64,000 bases of DNA from Chinchilla lanigera (taxonomy: Eukaryota > Chordata > Mammalia > Rodentia > Chinchillidae), in contig NW_004955425.1 in NCBI RefSeq assembly GCF_000276665.1, forward strand, positions 21,504,808 through 21,568,807, read 5' to 3'. Below are positions 24,601 through 38,800 of this stretch, one piece after another. The notes beneath the pieces were generated by a model. It did no database searches. It was not told the DNA's origin and worked only from the letters and a program-made list of their open reading frames with translations. Each line of letters begins with the position of its first letter. The first letter of the stretch is position 1. Made by a program: the position numbers and the translations under genes.

Positions 24601-27600
24601 AACTAGAGGTAAGGTGGTCACACAAAAACCTTAACACAAAACAGCTATGTAACACAAAAACCTAACATCTAAATAATGACAAGTTAAAAAGTAGAAGCAT
24701 CCTAAATAACTAAATGTAGCACACGGAAATAGGGTACCAAATCACTGAATGCTAGTTCTCAAAAAGCATCAATAAAAACAAAAGAGCAAAACAATAAAAA
24801 TATTCACTCCTTAGTTATATTATCTGTAATTCTACAAATAATGTTCACCTATCAGGAAGTGATTCCTTTTTTTAGAAGAAAAACTCTATTCCAACCACAA
24901 CTGATAAAGCTTGAATTCCCGAACCTAGGGACTTAACCTTATGTGTTTAATAGCTACTGTCATTACATCATAAAACCCAAGTGGAAATTAAGATGGGAGG
25001 TGGCAGGGGTCTAGAAAACCACTTCAATTTACCATTAAGAGTAAAGGCAGCCCCTTTGTCTCTTGTTACATACAAAACTGGATTTAGGGTAACATTATTT
25101 AAAATTGTAAAATTTAAATATTTTCTGGCAAGCTAAATAAAAGGTATAATGTAGATCAAAAAGTAAGAACGGTGGGAGACACAATCACAATGTGTCAATT
25201 AAAAATTTTAAAAGACAAAAAGTTGGTCCTTATTTAACAGCTCCTGATCTAAAGGCTTCTTGTTCAATAATTTAAAGAAAATATCAGCAATGTACGACTA
25301 AATCTCAAGAGCTGTGAGATCCCCTCTCTTAATGCTGCACCTTGGCTAACAATCTGTTCGTCTTTGCTTAGCTTTAGTCTTCTCTTTTCATGATCATATA
25401 CAAAAGAGCCAAGTCATGTGTACTGGGCAAAGACTGAAGGGGAAGTGCAAATGTAAAAGAAATGGAACTGTAGGGAAATAGGAATTCTATCTATTAAGAA
25501 ATTCTCAGTTTTTGGTAATAATCCATATTACTGAAAGATACTCTGCTTTAAGAAAGATGTCAACAAGAAATATAGAAGAGAGCCCTCCCCTGCAGCTACA
25601 CGTCTAAGAGAAATATACACTGCTTCACGCAGGATGAAGAGGTGCCAAACTTAAGCTAACACATTAGGAGGCACTCGAAGAGCAACAGAAAATGGAAAGG
25701 GAAAAAGCAGCCTAACCATTAAGTCCAAGTCAGTGGAAAAGCAATTCAACTGACATCCATTCTTTGAGAAATACATTTTTAGATTTCCGATATTTACTGG
25801 TTTTATTTTTTAATAAAATGAACATTTACTACATTTCTAGGATCATATTTTGAGCTTCAAATCATCAAATAATGACTTAATAATTCCTGAAACTATTTTC
25901 CAAATACCACTGAAAATGCTGACATTTTTGATATGTAATCTTCCACTTCTCTTCAATCAAGGCCAAGCTAAGATGCATTTAAAGGTAAACTCCTGAGAAA
26001 ACCTGAAGTCTCTCTATTTTCACCCATATGAGTGCCTACCAAAAATGTAAAAATATTTTCTGTCAGGTTCTATCCTTTTTTTGAGTTTATGCACAGTATC
26101 TTACTTTATCTTTAAAGTTGGAAATTTGGACAACTTAAGCACTCTCAAAAGTAAGACTGGCTCTATTATTTATATTGCTTTTTTAAGTCAATGAGAAGTA
26201 GAAATGCTCAATAATTCCATACTATCACACAGTTTTTAGAGATAATGATAATTTCAACCCTCCTTTTCACACTGAATGTGGTAAGTAAATTGAAATGTAT
26301 CAATATTTAGAGTAATTATTTTAAATATTATATCCAGGGCTCAGGTGCATGTCAGTCAGTGGTACACTGCCTTCCTGGCACAAGTAAGGCCCTGAGTTAG
26401 ATCCCCATAAATAAATATGTATAACTATTTCATGATATGAACATATGAAATATAAACATTTTATTTTCATGTGTGTATGTTTGATTACTAGGGACTGAAC
26501 CCAGGGCCTTTATACTGAGCTACATTCCCAGCCCTTTTTAATTCTTTTTTTTGAGACAAGGTCTCGCTAAATTGCTCAAGCTGAGCTTGAACTTGTAATC
26601 TCTTTGCCTCAGCCTCCCAGAGTGCTGGGCTTACAGGGGTGTGCCTCCATGCTCATGCAAAATTTTCCCTTTGTAAAGTACCCAAAAAATGTTTGGTAAA
26701 GTTTTAAATCATTCCCAAAATACCTACATATAAGCTGAAATTTTGCCCTATCTGCTTTTCTTAAAGAAAAGTATCCAAATAGGAATAACCAGGTATATAC
26801 AAATAAAATTTAAGAGGAGAAATTAGTTGAAATGTTGTTAGGGAAGACTACTATAATTTTGCCTCTCTTAAAAAACACAATATAATGAAAAAAAGGGGGG
26901 CTGAGGATTTAGCTCAGCGGCAAAGTACCTGCCTGGCAAGCGCAAGGTCGTGAGTTCGGTTCCCGGTACCGGAGAAAAACCAAAACCAAAACCAAAAAAA
27001 AAAAACCACTTTTTATCTATTATTTGCAATAGTGGTATTTGGGATCAATCATATCTTTATAAAGTTGTATAAAGATAATATAGATCTTATAACCTATATT
27101 ATTGTTATATAATCTTAGTTGCTACTTAGTTTCTATATATCTTAGTTTGTAAGATATTATAAAACATAGTTTCTTATAAGTTCATTTGTTCAGAATTAAA
27201 GAAATTATGTGTGAAATTTTGGATGGTAAATAAATGGTAGCTATTATTACAAATAAGAAACAGGTTGATTTGCTTGTTTCATTAGATGGACCATTGAAAA
27301 AGTGCTCTACTAATCAGCTTACAGGTTTCATGCAAAACAACACCTTGTATTAAAGGGAGTGGCAAGTCCTTACCCATGTAAGCATCAATGTTATAATAAA
27401 AATGACCTGGTTTAAGCATTTAAGATGAGAATATCAGGCCACATGTGGTGGCACACGCCTGTAATCCCAGCTCTCGGGAGGCTGAAGCAGGAGGAGCACT
27501 GTGAGTTCAAGGCCAGTCTGGCTACAAAGTGAGTTCAAGACGAGCCTGAACTGCATATGTAACCATACCTGGATACAAATGAAGACATTCCTAACCTGGC

Positions 27601-30600
27601 AGTTCTTCACATTTTCAATGCTCTGAGACCAGGCTAGCACTGAATTTACTTACCCACCAAAGGTACAGAAACAGGGTTATTAGCAAACCAGGGTAAGAGT
27701 TTAGGGCCAGCAGTAGTGGGTAAGAACAGGACTCTCACGAAGGAAAAGCTTGATGAGGAAAATGCAATGCAGAAGAACACATGGGGCCATCCGAACTAGA
27801 ATACATTAGTAAGAACCAGGGTGGCATCTTGTCACAAAGCAGCACCTATGCACCAAGCATAGCTCACTCAACTGGTACTGCCCTAGTATCTCATATTAGT
27901 AAAAAGGATTTCACATAGCACAGGGTTTCATGTAAGATTTTTGCAGTTGAATTTTTCCATAAACAATAACAAGTTCTTTAAGTGTATGTTTTAACTATTG
28001 GATTTTTGAATGCCAAAAAGCAGCTCTTTTTACACTGAAATCTCGGTCTTAAAAATAAGGCTGGTAAAATATAATAGCAAACATTCAACTATTATCTCTA
28101 ACCTTTCAATATGAGACAATAAGAATAAATGCTTTTAGAACAAGGAAAAGAAACTCAATAAAGCCAAAAACTTCACTTACTTTTATTTCTGTACTTGATG
28201 TGTTCCTTTGTCATAACTTTTAACACCAATCCCTAAGTATCTGGAAGCTCATCCTTATAGTTTTTCAGAATAGCAGAAATTAATTTTTAAAAGGAGGAAG
28301 ACTCCAGAACATTCCTGTCACAGTCTTTTCTGCTAGATGACCCACTAGCAACTGGGAGAGCCCCACTACAGCAAGACTGCTACAGTGAGCCTTGTATGCC
28401 CACAGTAGAATAACTGATGTCCCAAACAACAACAATTCTTCTCAGTTACCAGGGATTTCCTTTAACTAAGGCTGCATGTAGGGGGTATTTATTTTATTTT
28501 GTGGGATACAGGATAAGATCCTGAAAAACTGATCATACAAGCTCAAAACTATATTCTCCTTTGTAATAGGACCATTTACTAAGTTTAGGAAACAGCTCTT
28601 CTTGTATGTACGAAATGCATACATTCAGCACAAACATGTAAATGTTTACATGTAAAAAATAAACAAAATAGGTAAAACTTATATGGTTTCAGAAGGTTGG
28701 TCAAACATTCCAAATAAGCAGGTTAAATATTATTTCCAAAGACAATCAGGAATAAGGATGACAATGCAGAAAAACAGATGGGTGGACTGTAAAAAACAAG
28801 GAAACAAAGAATACTGGAGAAAGAACACAAGAAAAATAGAAAAGATAAAGGAATACATGTAGATTATGAATGTGCACATTACATTACCTAGGCTTTTCTA
28901 AACTCAAAGCAAATGCATAGTAATTATTTTCTAATAGGCATACTTAATTTTTGTAATGTTTCCAATAAATCTCAGGATCTTTTAAACTATACAGACAAGA
29001 GTCTTACCTCTTTTAGTGTATTACTTGGCAAGATCAAACAAAAGATCAATTATTCAACTTCTTAATTTTTCTCCTACATTTCAAAGTATGAGCTGAAAAT
29101 TTTAGTAACAAAAGAAATGCTATAAAACTAATTTTAAAACTATATTTTAAAATAAACTATATTTTAAAATAAACTATATTTTAAAAAGGCCAAATGGTCC
29201 TTGACCAACAAATTAATAAGTAGCATGCAAAACAATTCTACCATTTACATAACTGACTGGATTGCCTGCCAATCACCAAATAAGGTATCAGAGTTTTCCA
29301 AAAGTGTCCAAAACATTTAAATGTTCTCAGCAGCCAATGCATTAGCTCTACAGAAAATGTTACCATGTACAGAACTTAGCCTTATTACTTTTAAGTTCAC
29401 ATTACTACTGCATTTAATAATTCTACATATACTTGACACAATAATAATTTATAAGAAACACTTACTGGGTAAATTTTTTGGAGGGATGGAAGGATGGGTT
29501 CAGGTAGGGCTATAAAAAGAAAAAGTTTAAAGCTTCCGTGATTCACATGATTCATGTTACAATACAATAATCTGTCCGTTACACCCCAGGGATACTACTA
29601 CAAGGGTTTACATTAAAATTCAACAGTTTTTATATATTTAATGAAAACTGTTTCCTGAAAATGTGAATTTAAAATATATCTAAATTGACAATTCAAGGTT
29701 AAAAAACTATGTATATTCCTATGTAAATCAATGCTCCTTCTGTGGATTTAGAGTAACAGGATACCAATAAGGGGCTATAAGTAATTTGATCCAACATTAG
29801 ACACACACAAGTAAAATAAGCAAGACAACAATTATTCTACAGACACTACAAGGACATTGGTAAAATGGATGTAGCTATCAAACATTTATAGTTCAGTGAT
29901 ATTATACCAGGAGAGAACAATTCTTTTGTAATTATCCCTCCATGACTTAATTTCTACTAACAATGCCAAAACCAAGATCATTCCAGGAAAATGATTTATT
30001 GAAAAAGTATCAAAACTGAAAAACACATCTTCATATTTTTAAAAGAGAGTCTTAGCAAAGGTTAGAAATAGAAATCAGATTTGCTCCACTCTGCTAAAAA
30101 ATAAATAAAATTTCATACGAAGAAATCATTATCAAAAGAAAGAAATCATTATCCTCATATTATCACCCTATTCTTTATCATTTTTCACCATTAGTTTTAC
30201 CCAAATTCAATCTCATTAATTGCATTAACTGTAATTTCACATCACTGTAAATAATATGATGCTATGTGTATGGCAAAAGACAAATTTTCAAGATTTTTTT
30301 AATAGTAGAAGTCAAATATAATAGTATATGATAACTTTAAGAATTAGGAATCTAATTAAAATATATTAAATATATAATATTTAAATATATATTACATATG
30401 CTAAAATAATTATATTCAATGACAAAGAATATTTGTTATTCAACAAACTTTCAAAAATGACCTATGGAATACATTAATGTTACATATTATCAAGCACTAG
30501 ACCAAATGTCAGGGTCTCCAACTATAACTGTAAGTTTCTACCACACAATACAGAGTAGGATGATTTATTTAAATTTCCCTTCTATATCACTGCTGCATTC

Positions 30601-32836
30601 CCAAACTGAAAACTGGAATCAAATAAAATTCTGTGATAATATGAATGCAAACAGCACATGACTGGAATATTAGAAGAAAACAAAAACTCACATATTACTT
30701 ACCAAAACATCTATTAGGAAGTAAGAAGATAGACAGATAGATAGATAACAGAGAGGTAAAATAGGTATGTGTGTTGTGTGTATGCATATTGCTTCTTAAA
30801 TGCTCAAAGTTCAAAAGACCCTCCAAGTAAATTCAAATATCTTAATAGTTTTCTCTCCTCAGGCTTTGATTAGTTATCTTTTCAAACATATATAGTCTAC
30901 TGATTATAAAAATATATTCTAGGAAATATTTTAACCTTTTCAATCTTTCTAACATATAGAGGATAAGTTTCCTCAGTCATGGAATAAAGAAAATTAATTT
31001 CTTAATTCACGGAATAAAAAATATTAAAACATTTAAGAAGTTAAAGGAAACTTAAAGGTCATGTTATCCAAGGACACATGTTATAGATGAGAATATGAAG
31101 AACAGAGAGGTATACTAATTTGACCAATATCACAAAAAGTACTTCTTTGGGGCAGAGCCAGAACCACTCAGTATACCTTGCAGTCTCTTCTACATCTTTT
31201 TTCCTCACAGTAAGGCAATAATTACCACAAAAGCAACTACCTATCTCAATCACTAATTTCTTCAATGGAGCAGTAGCTTTTATTTGTCAGTTAAGTTACA
31301 CATTAGTTCTAGTCACTGATGTTCAACAGAGACCTAGAAATGGCTTACAAATCACTTAAGCAAATGGGAGCACTTCATCAAAAATAAAATAATTTTAATG
31401 AAATTAAAACCAAATTTTAATGATTCACTACACTGATAAGATTCTAACGCCTGAATTTTCAAATTGCTTAGTGCATTTTCTAAAGAAGTCAATCAAATTA
31501 AAAATTTTAATGTAACCAGTAAGAGTAGAAGGACAGTACAATTATGCATGTTCATACATATTAAAATCTTTAGTGAAATCTAACTTTTAAACCACTACTA
31601 AAATTATAATGTGGACAGTGGATGGTGACATATTATTCTTCATATTATAAATTTTATAAGAAACCCTAATCTATTCAACTCTTAATAAGTGAACTACAAT
31701 ATACAAGAGGACAGAAGTCACTAAAAACAAGTAGTATAATTCAAACTGAATAGTAAAATTGGACAAAAAAAATTAGGGATACATAAAGTAGTATCTAGAA
31801 CAGCCAGCATAATATTTCAAATCCTTTTAAAGGGGCAAATCAACATTAAACCTGTGTATATCCAAACTGATCACCAATTAAAAACATACTATGATGAGCT
31901 TGAAACTTTTTAACAATGAAAACAAAGATTTATCAAACCTTTCTGATGATTAGTTCATTAAAACTCAGGCCCATTTAATTCTTTCTCAATAATTAAAAAA
32001 TTTATTGATTTCATTGCTCTATAGTATTTTATCTATAGTATAGAATATCTAATATAATAAAATATAAAGAAAACAAATCAAATTGCCCATAAATAACCCC
32101 CAATAAAATATAGTACATACTTTTTCAGTATTTATATACATGCAACTATATACACAAAAACAAATAATTCCTTTTTAAATAACACTGGTTTTATGTTGTA
32201 TAAGAAAATGTATTTTCTTGTATCACTAAATTTCTTACAAACATGACATTATTTTCATATTACCTACAATATCATAATTTTACTATTCCCCTTGTCTTAA
32301 AAACTCAAATTATTTCAACAAACACTACAAAAAAAACCCTATATGTAAAATCCATACATGCATCCCTGATTATTGCCTTGACATAAATTCCTAGAAATGG
32401 AATCAAGTTGAAGAATATGACCATAAATACTACAACACAGCTTTCCAGAAAGGTTGTACCAAATCAATAATCTCACCATAAAGATATGAACAATGTATTA
32501 TCATTTTTTTCTTAACTACCAATTTAGTCCATCATATATTATATATACTTTGCAATTAAACTTTTGATGATAAATAGGAGTTTAAGGTTAATTAGAGTTT
32601 AAGGTAACTAGCTAAAATGGAAAATTCATGCTAAAAACCATGTTCATTAAAACAAGGAAACAAAAGCTTGACATTCAGTTAAAAATAGGAACAGTAACAT
32701 GAAACACCTTTGGTCAGATGTGCCCAAAGGTAGAATCAAGATTTTCTTAACAACTAAGCTTTGAGATAAATAAGAAATACAGGTGACAGAATCACCCATT
32801 GAGGAAGAAGCTTCCTGAACTGTGATAAACAGAAGA

Positions 32837-32871
<35 letters not shown>

Positions 32872-35800
32872 CATGAGGAGGGGGAAGAGGTAACAATTAA
32901 GACTTTTGAGGATGGTCTCTCCATTATTATGAGATTATACCCACCTTACCTTTTTGGTGTTAATATGTACCATTTTTTTATAAGTCATGGTAGTAGTAGT
33001 TTTTTGTTTCTGATAATTAACAAAATGAAAAAGACTGACCCTGCTATTCTTTTAAGTAAAGTCTGGGAATAACACCATAATACACAGATAAAGTAAATGT
33101 AAGAATACTACTCACTTAAGGAAACCAAGCTTTCGCAAAGGGGGAAAAAAATACAACCAAATATATACTCATGATAGTAATACATTGGTCCAAAATCTGG
33201 AATTAACGAAATTGAACTTGCCATTTAATGTTTAACTAGATGTTTTGAAATCCTGGCAAAGGAAACAATAGTTGGAAAAAATAAAACAAATATTAACAAC
33301 ATTTGGGTGTGGAAATATGGATAACTGTTTTTTTCCTTTTCTCCACTTTAGTGTATTTTCAAGATTTCCTGTGTATATGCACAACTTACTCAAACTCAAT
33401 TTTTAAATGTAAAAAACTACATTTTAACATAAAATTTTAATTATTTTAAATACAATAATTCTGAAACAAAAGGGCAAAATTTAGTATGTGACCAGGAATC
33501 CTACTAATGCTTCTACCCATTAAAATGCTGAGACTGAATAATGGAGAAATAATTTTCTTCAGTCATTCACTGCAAGTAATTTCTCATGCTAGGGCAGTCC
33601 TCTGAAGAGAAGAGAATTTCTGACAATCCATCTTGACCCTGAACTGCCCTTTCTTATGGCACTGGGATGACAATCTTTTCAATCCTACTATTAGTAAATG
33701 ACTCTATGAAGACATCTCCATTCGGCCATTATCTCCCCATTCCCTATCAAAAAGCAGCATAGTGTTCCAGGACCTTACAAAACTATACTCCCCAATCCTA
33801 ACTGCTGATCCACATACCAAGAAAAATATGCCGCCTCCTTTTCCCAGAACCCTTAGGTCACAGGCACTGCTATAAGGGCACCAAATCCCTGATTTTTCTT
33901 TACCTTTGACAAAATTGCTGATATCAACTGTTATCACTGTCAGAATCTAAAAAGCACCAAACAATGCAATAAAAAGATGTTTTTAAACAGGTTTTTTTCA
34001 AATATCATTGCCCGGTAACAATGTTATACAGCACATGACACTGATACTGAAGAAATGCAACTCCTCAGCTGTTAGATGTGCCAAGTTCACGTCCCCTGAA
34101 ATCAAAGAATGACTTTTACAGGACAATGGAAGTTACGAGTGGGAAAGGTTGAGAGGCAGCTCCTGAGAAACAAGAGGAGTCTTGAAGGTAGGCTGCCTGA
34201 GGCCCTTTGTCAGAGGTAATTTATACAGCAAAGTGACAGTGTGGGTACAACATGGGTCAAATTACAGCCAACCTATAGGGTTACTAGTATAGCCAGTTAG
34301 CTAATATTGGCCCAATAGGGAAGAAGGTCAGGTAGCAAGGGCACATGAAAAGAACAAAGGCATTTTGGAGAAGGGATGGATCAGATGCTCTGGTCCCCCA
34401 CCTGCACAACCAATGCCTATCTGGAATTCCAAGGCTAGGTGGGGCTAATTACAGTATAATCGCAAGTTACTGAGATCCCTTACAGAGACATATACGCCTG
34501 GCTACTGCATCATTATCTTTAGGCCTAGTCTTTTTCAGATGTGCCTCAAGCCACAATCTTGATGTCTTTATTTTTTTCTGCTGACTTGCTTGAGAGCCCA
34601 GTCCCTCAAGACAAGAATGTCCACTATCACCATTTTTATTCAACACGGTTCTGGAAATACTAGCCAGAAAAATAAGACAAAAGAAATACAAAGGATAGGA
34701 AAGGAAAAAGTTAAATTATTATTTGCAGGTGACATGACATAGGAGACCCCCAAAAACTCCACCAAAAAGGCTCTACATTTAATAAACAAATTCAGTACAT
34801 AGCTGGATACACAGTCAACCTCAAAAATTAATACCATTCCTCTTCACAAAAAAAAAAAAAAATTACCGAGAGAGAAATTGGGGAAACAACATCTTTCATA
34901 ATAGCATTCCCCAAATATGAAATACTTAGGAATCAAACTAACAAAGTAAGTAAAAGACGTTTACACTGAAAACTACAGTACTCTGAAAAAGGACACTGAA
35001 GAGGATATCAGAAAATGGAAAGATATCCCCTGTTCATGAGTAGGAAGAACCAATACAGTGCAAGTGGCCACATTTCCCGAATTGTTATACAGATTTAATG
35101 CAATCCCGATAAAAATATCAATAGTATATCTCACATAATGAGAAAGAACAATTCTAAAATTCACTTGGAACCAGAAGAGACTAGAATAGCAAAAGCAATT
35201 CTGGGCAACACAGGCAAGCCAATAGGCATCACAATCCCTGACTTGAAATTATACTACAAAGTTACTGTGATAAAAATAGCATGGTACTGGCAAAAAAAAA
35301 AAAAAAAATCCACAAAAAAAACCAAGGATCAATGGAGCAGACTACAAAATGCAGAAACAATTCCAAACACACTCAGCTTCCTTATCTTTGACAAAGGGGC
35401 CAAACAAATTCATTAAAATAAAGATAGCCTCTTTAATAAATGGTGCTGGAAAAACTGGCCCTCTACATGCCCAGGATTAAACCTAGACTTGTATCCCTCA
35501 CCATGCACTAAACAAAAATCAAAATGGATCACAGAGCTAAACAGTAAAACAGAAACACTAAATCTGCTAGAAGATACAATAGGTAAAACTCTTGAAAAGA
35601 CAAGTGTAAATAAAGACTTTATGAACAAAACCCCAATCACACAGGAAATATCGCTAAGAATGAACAATTAGAATCTCATTTAAAAGCTTTTGTACAGCAA
35701 AAGAAACCACCAACAGAGTAAAGAGACAACTCACAAAGTGGGAAAAAACTTTTGCCAGCTGTTCCTCAGACAAAGGACTACTATCTCAAATACATAAAAA

Positions 35801-38800
35801 GATCAGATACCCCCAAATTATAAGACCCAATCCAAAAATGGATACCTGAAATAGACCCTTCTCAGAAAAACAGAAACAGCAATATATGAAAAAAAATGTT
35901 CAACATCAATGGTCATTTGCAAAATGCAAATTAAAACAGTACTATAACCAAGAAATCAACCAATAACAAATGCTGGTGGGACTGTGGGAAAAAAGAAACC
36001 CTTCTCCACTGTTGGTGAGAATGTGGACTGTGGAAATCAGTTTGGAGAGTCTTTAAAAAATTAAAACTAGAGGTTCGATTTGACCCAGCTATTCCCCTTC
36101 TTGGTATCTTCCCAAAGGAATTAAAAGCATCATACCACAGTGATATATGCACACCCAAGTTTATAGCAGCACAGTTTGTAATAGCTAAATCTTCGAAACC
36201 ACCCAAATGGTTATCAAGCAATGAATGGATAAAGAAGATGTGGGTTTTTTAATACAATGGAGTACTAATCTGCCATAAAGGATAAACTTGAGACCTTTCT
36301 AGGTAAATGGATGCATCTTGAAACCACGCTCTTAAGTGAAATAAATCAGACACACATGTTCAAATATCACATGGTTTCTCTGGCATGAGAAACTAAAAGT
36401 GTAAATAAGTACCAAAACATATAATACATACTGTGAAAAAGGAACAAAATGTTCAAATAGGGAAGAGGAACTAGAGAGGGGGGAGGAGAAAAGGAAAGAA
36501 AGGAAAAAGAAAAAAAGTGAATAGAAGGGAAAAAAATGGAAACAAAGTTTTAGTAGATAAGGAAGGGAAGAGGGATTGAAGGGAGGGTAGGGGAGTGAAC
36601 AGAAAACGTATGAAGACATATGTACAAGTACAAACTCTATGAATATTATCATTATGTGTATCTAAAATGTACCAATAAAATTATTTTTTAAAAAAAGAAT
36701 ACCAATTTTTTCTGTTTCTGCTCACTGCTATATTCCCAGACGCTAGAGCAATACACCTAGCATTTATTTAGTGGACACTCAGCAAACATTCATGAATGAA
36801 AAAATGAATACTATGTAACCTAAAACACTTTCCCCTATTAGCATAATCTGAAAACAGTATTTTAAACTGTAGAAATAACAACCCAAGACAAATGAGTCCC
36901 TAGACTTCCTTACAAATTGTTTTTTACCAAGTCAGCAACAAGTCTTTCACTCAACTTTCATGTCACCAGATATTCATCCATTCTATAAATTAGTCATCAA
37001 ACATCTCAGATCCCTGGTATAGTAACTATAATTCTTTTGTTTTATCTTTATCACATCTTAAGAGTCCAGTAGAGTAGAATATGTAAAATATCCTGTTACT
37101 TCTTGGATTGTATATACAAAAGATCATTAAATATGAAACTAAAGGTTCTAATCACATTTATTTAGTCTACATACATTTCAGGAATTTTCAAAACTATAAA
37201 GAATTCTCAGACCTATCTTATGGCACAAATTACAAATGTTCACTTATTACTGCCACTATGCATAAGATAAATATGGCTTTTACCAGAATGCCTCATAAAT
37301 AATAGTTAACTGGACTGAATTAAAATCTGAGGTCCAATCTGAAAAAGCAGTTCAGCAAAGATAAAATCTAGTTGGGGAGTGCAGCTCATGGAGATTAAAA
37401 GCTTCTTTAGCCAGCAAGAAAATCATTTAATTTGCCTCAAATGAAAAACTAAAAACAGATGAATGGCACTTGAAATTAGTTTCATAGACCTTGTGAACAT
37501 TCACCTGCCTCAAAATAATAGGTCCATGATATGGCAGTTAAAGTGCTTTGGATACAAAAGTGAATATAGATAAACTATCAAAAAATAAAAACAGTGAAAC
37601 TTTTTCATAATGTTTTCCAGCAAATAACATTTCTTAAACATTAAAGCAACAAAATAGGAAATACAGTTTTGCAGATATTAGAAAGAATTTTTTTTTTTTT
37701 TTGGTTTTTTCCTGGTACCGGGAATCAAATTCACGACCTCACACTCGCCAGGCAGGCACTGTGCCACTGAGCTAAATCCCCAGCCCCTAGAAAGAATTGC
37801 TATTTAAAGGCAAGTTTATCAGGAAAGACACCATAACGAAATTTAATTGCATTTCACTTTCAGAAAGTAAGAAAAGTCCCATGACACTTACTTTGTAAAT
37901 AGTGCAAAACCATCAATACAAGGCTATAGCTGCTTAAAGTACCACGACTGGCATCATTTATCTCATGGTGATTTGCCCACTTCTTAATCACCAGCACTAA
38001 TGGACGAACTCGATTTTCAACTGCAAGTAAAATTAAAACTTAAAAATGGTAAAAGGAAAGCACAATTTCTTTCAAAATTCGGATAATTTCCCAACTCCCA
38101 TACTCACTTAAAAAAAAATGCCTCCATCCCCTAAACTCTGTGTTCACCATAAACGTCTGACTTAACTGTTAAACTTACCATAACCATCTTATTACCTATT
38201 AAAATGCATTTGATTTACCTGTAATCCCAGTAAGATACTGGAATACATAAGATACATTATGCCTAAACACAACTAAAAAAGTGTTGGTATTTACTACAGC
38301 ATTTTTAAAAACAAAGAAAAACAAAAGCTGGTATTATTTAGAAATAAACCAAAAACTTACGGTATGCATAAGTTCTGAGAAGGAATGTGTTTCTTATTCC
38401 AACAATATTGTTTACATTCAAGTCAAACTCCACACAACTAGTTAAGAAAACAAAGTAAAACAAACTTTAGCTCACATACAAACAATCTCTCCCTCCCACA
38501 TAACTAAACTGACACCAATCCATGCAATGATTCACAAGGGCACAGCCCAAGCTGTGTTTTATAAAGAAGGCACAAAAGAAGTAAGAATAAAAACATATTT
38601 AGCATGCAATTTTAATCTGATTTGGTACATACTAAAAATATAAACTAAGACTACTGTTACAAGATCTGTAACCCACTAATTCAATTACTCAAAAGAAAGG
38701 AAAAGTTAAATCTTATAACCTTTTCCAGATAAACAAAATTATGGACCAAAAACACTTCTAGGCAAGATATTCACCCCACTAAGTTACCTATTCTTAAATA

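Larger units (their letters stand above)
23422..29465 (-). other. TENT2 intron 10
   Basis: About 6 kb, AT-rich. SINEs at 24300, 26333, 26483, 26894 and 27430 are listed separately. 23450-24290, 24500-26330 and 27570-29130 contain nothing I can recognise. Confidence 0.6.
29510..37891 (-). other. TENT2 intron 9
   Basis: The longest uninterrupted AT-rich region (29.5-34.5 kb). A diverged MIR (-) is plausible at 31035-31195. 33600-34590 is less AT-rich and could be an old LTR or transposon, but I could not assign it. An L2 tail-like piece lies at 36700-36800 after the L1. 36810-37680 shows nothing. Confidence 0.55.

Noticed and set aside
26894..26975. tRNA gene (tRNA-Ala-like)
   Set aside because: A and B boxes are present, but the sequence matches the dispersed ID SINE copies and has an A-rich tail; it does not have a proper acceptor stem.
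35138..35416. Host coding exon on the plus strand in TENT2 intron 9
   Set aside because: The text is L1 ORF2 C-terminal region inside a recognisable 5'-truncated L1.
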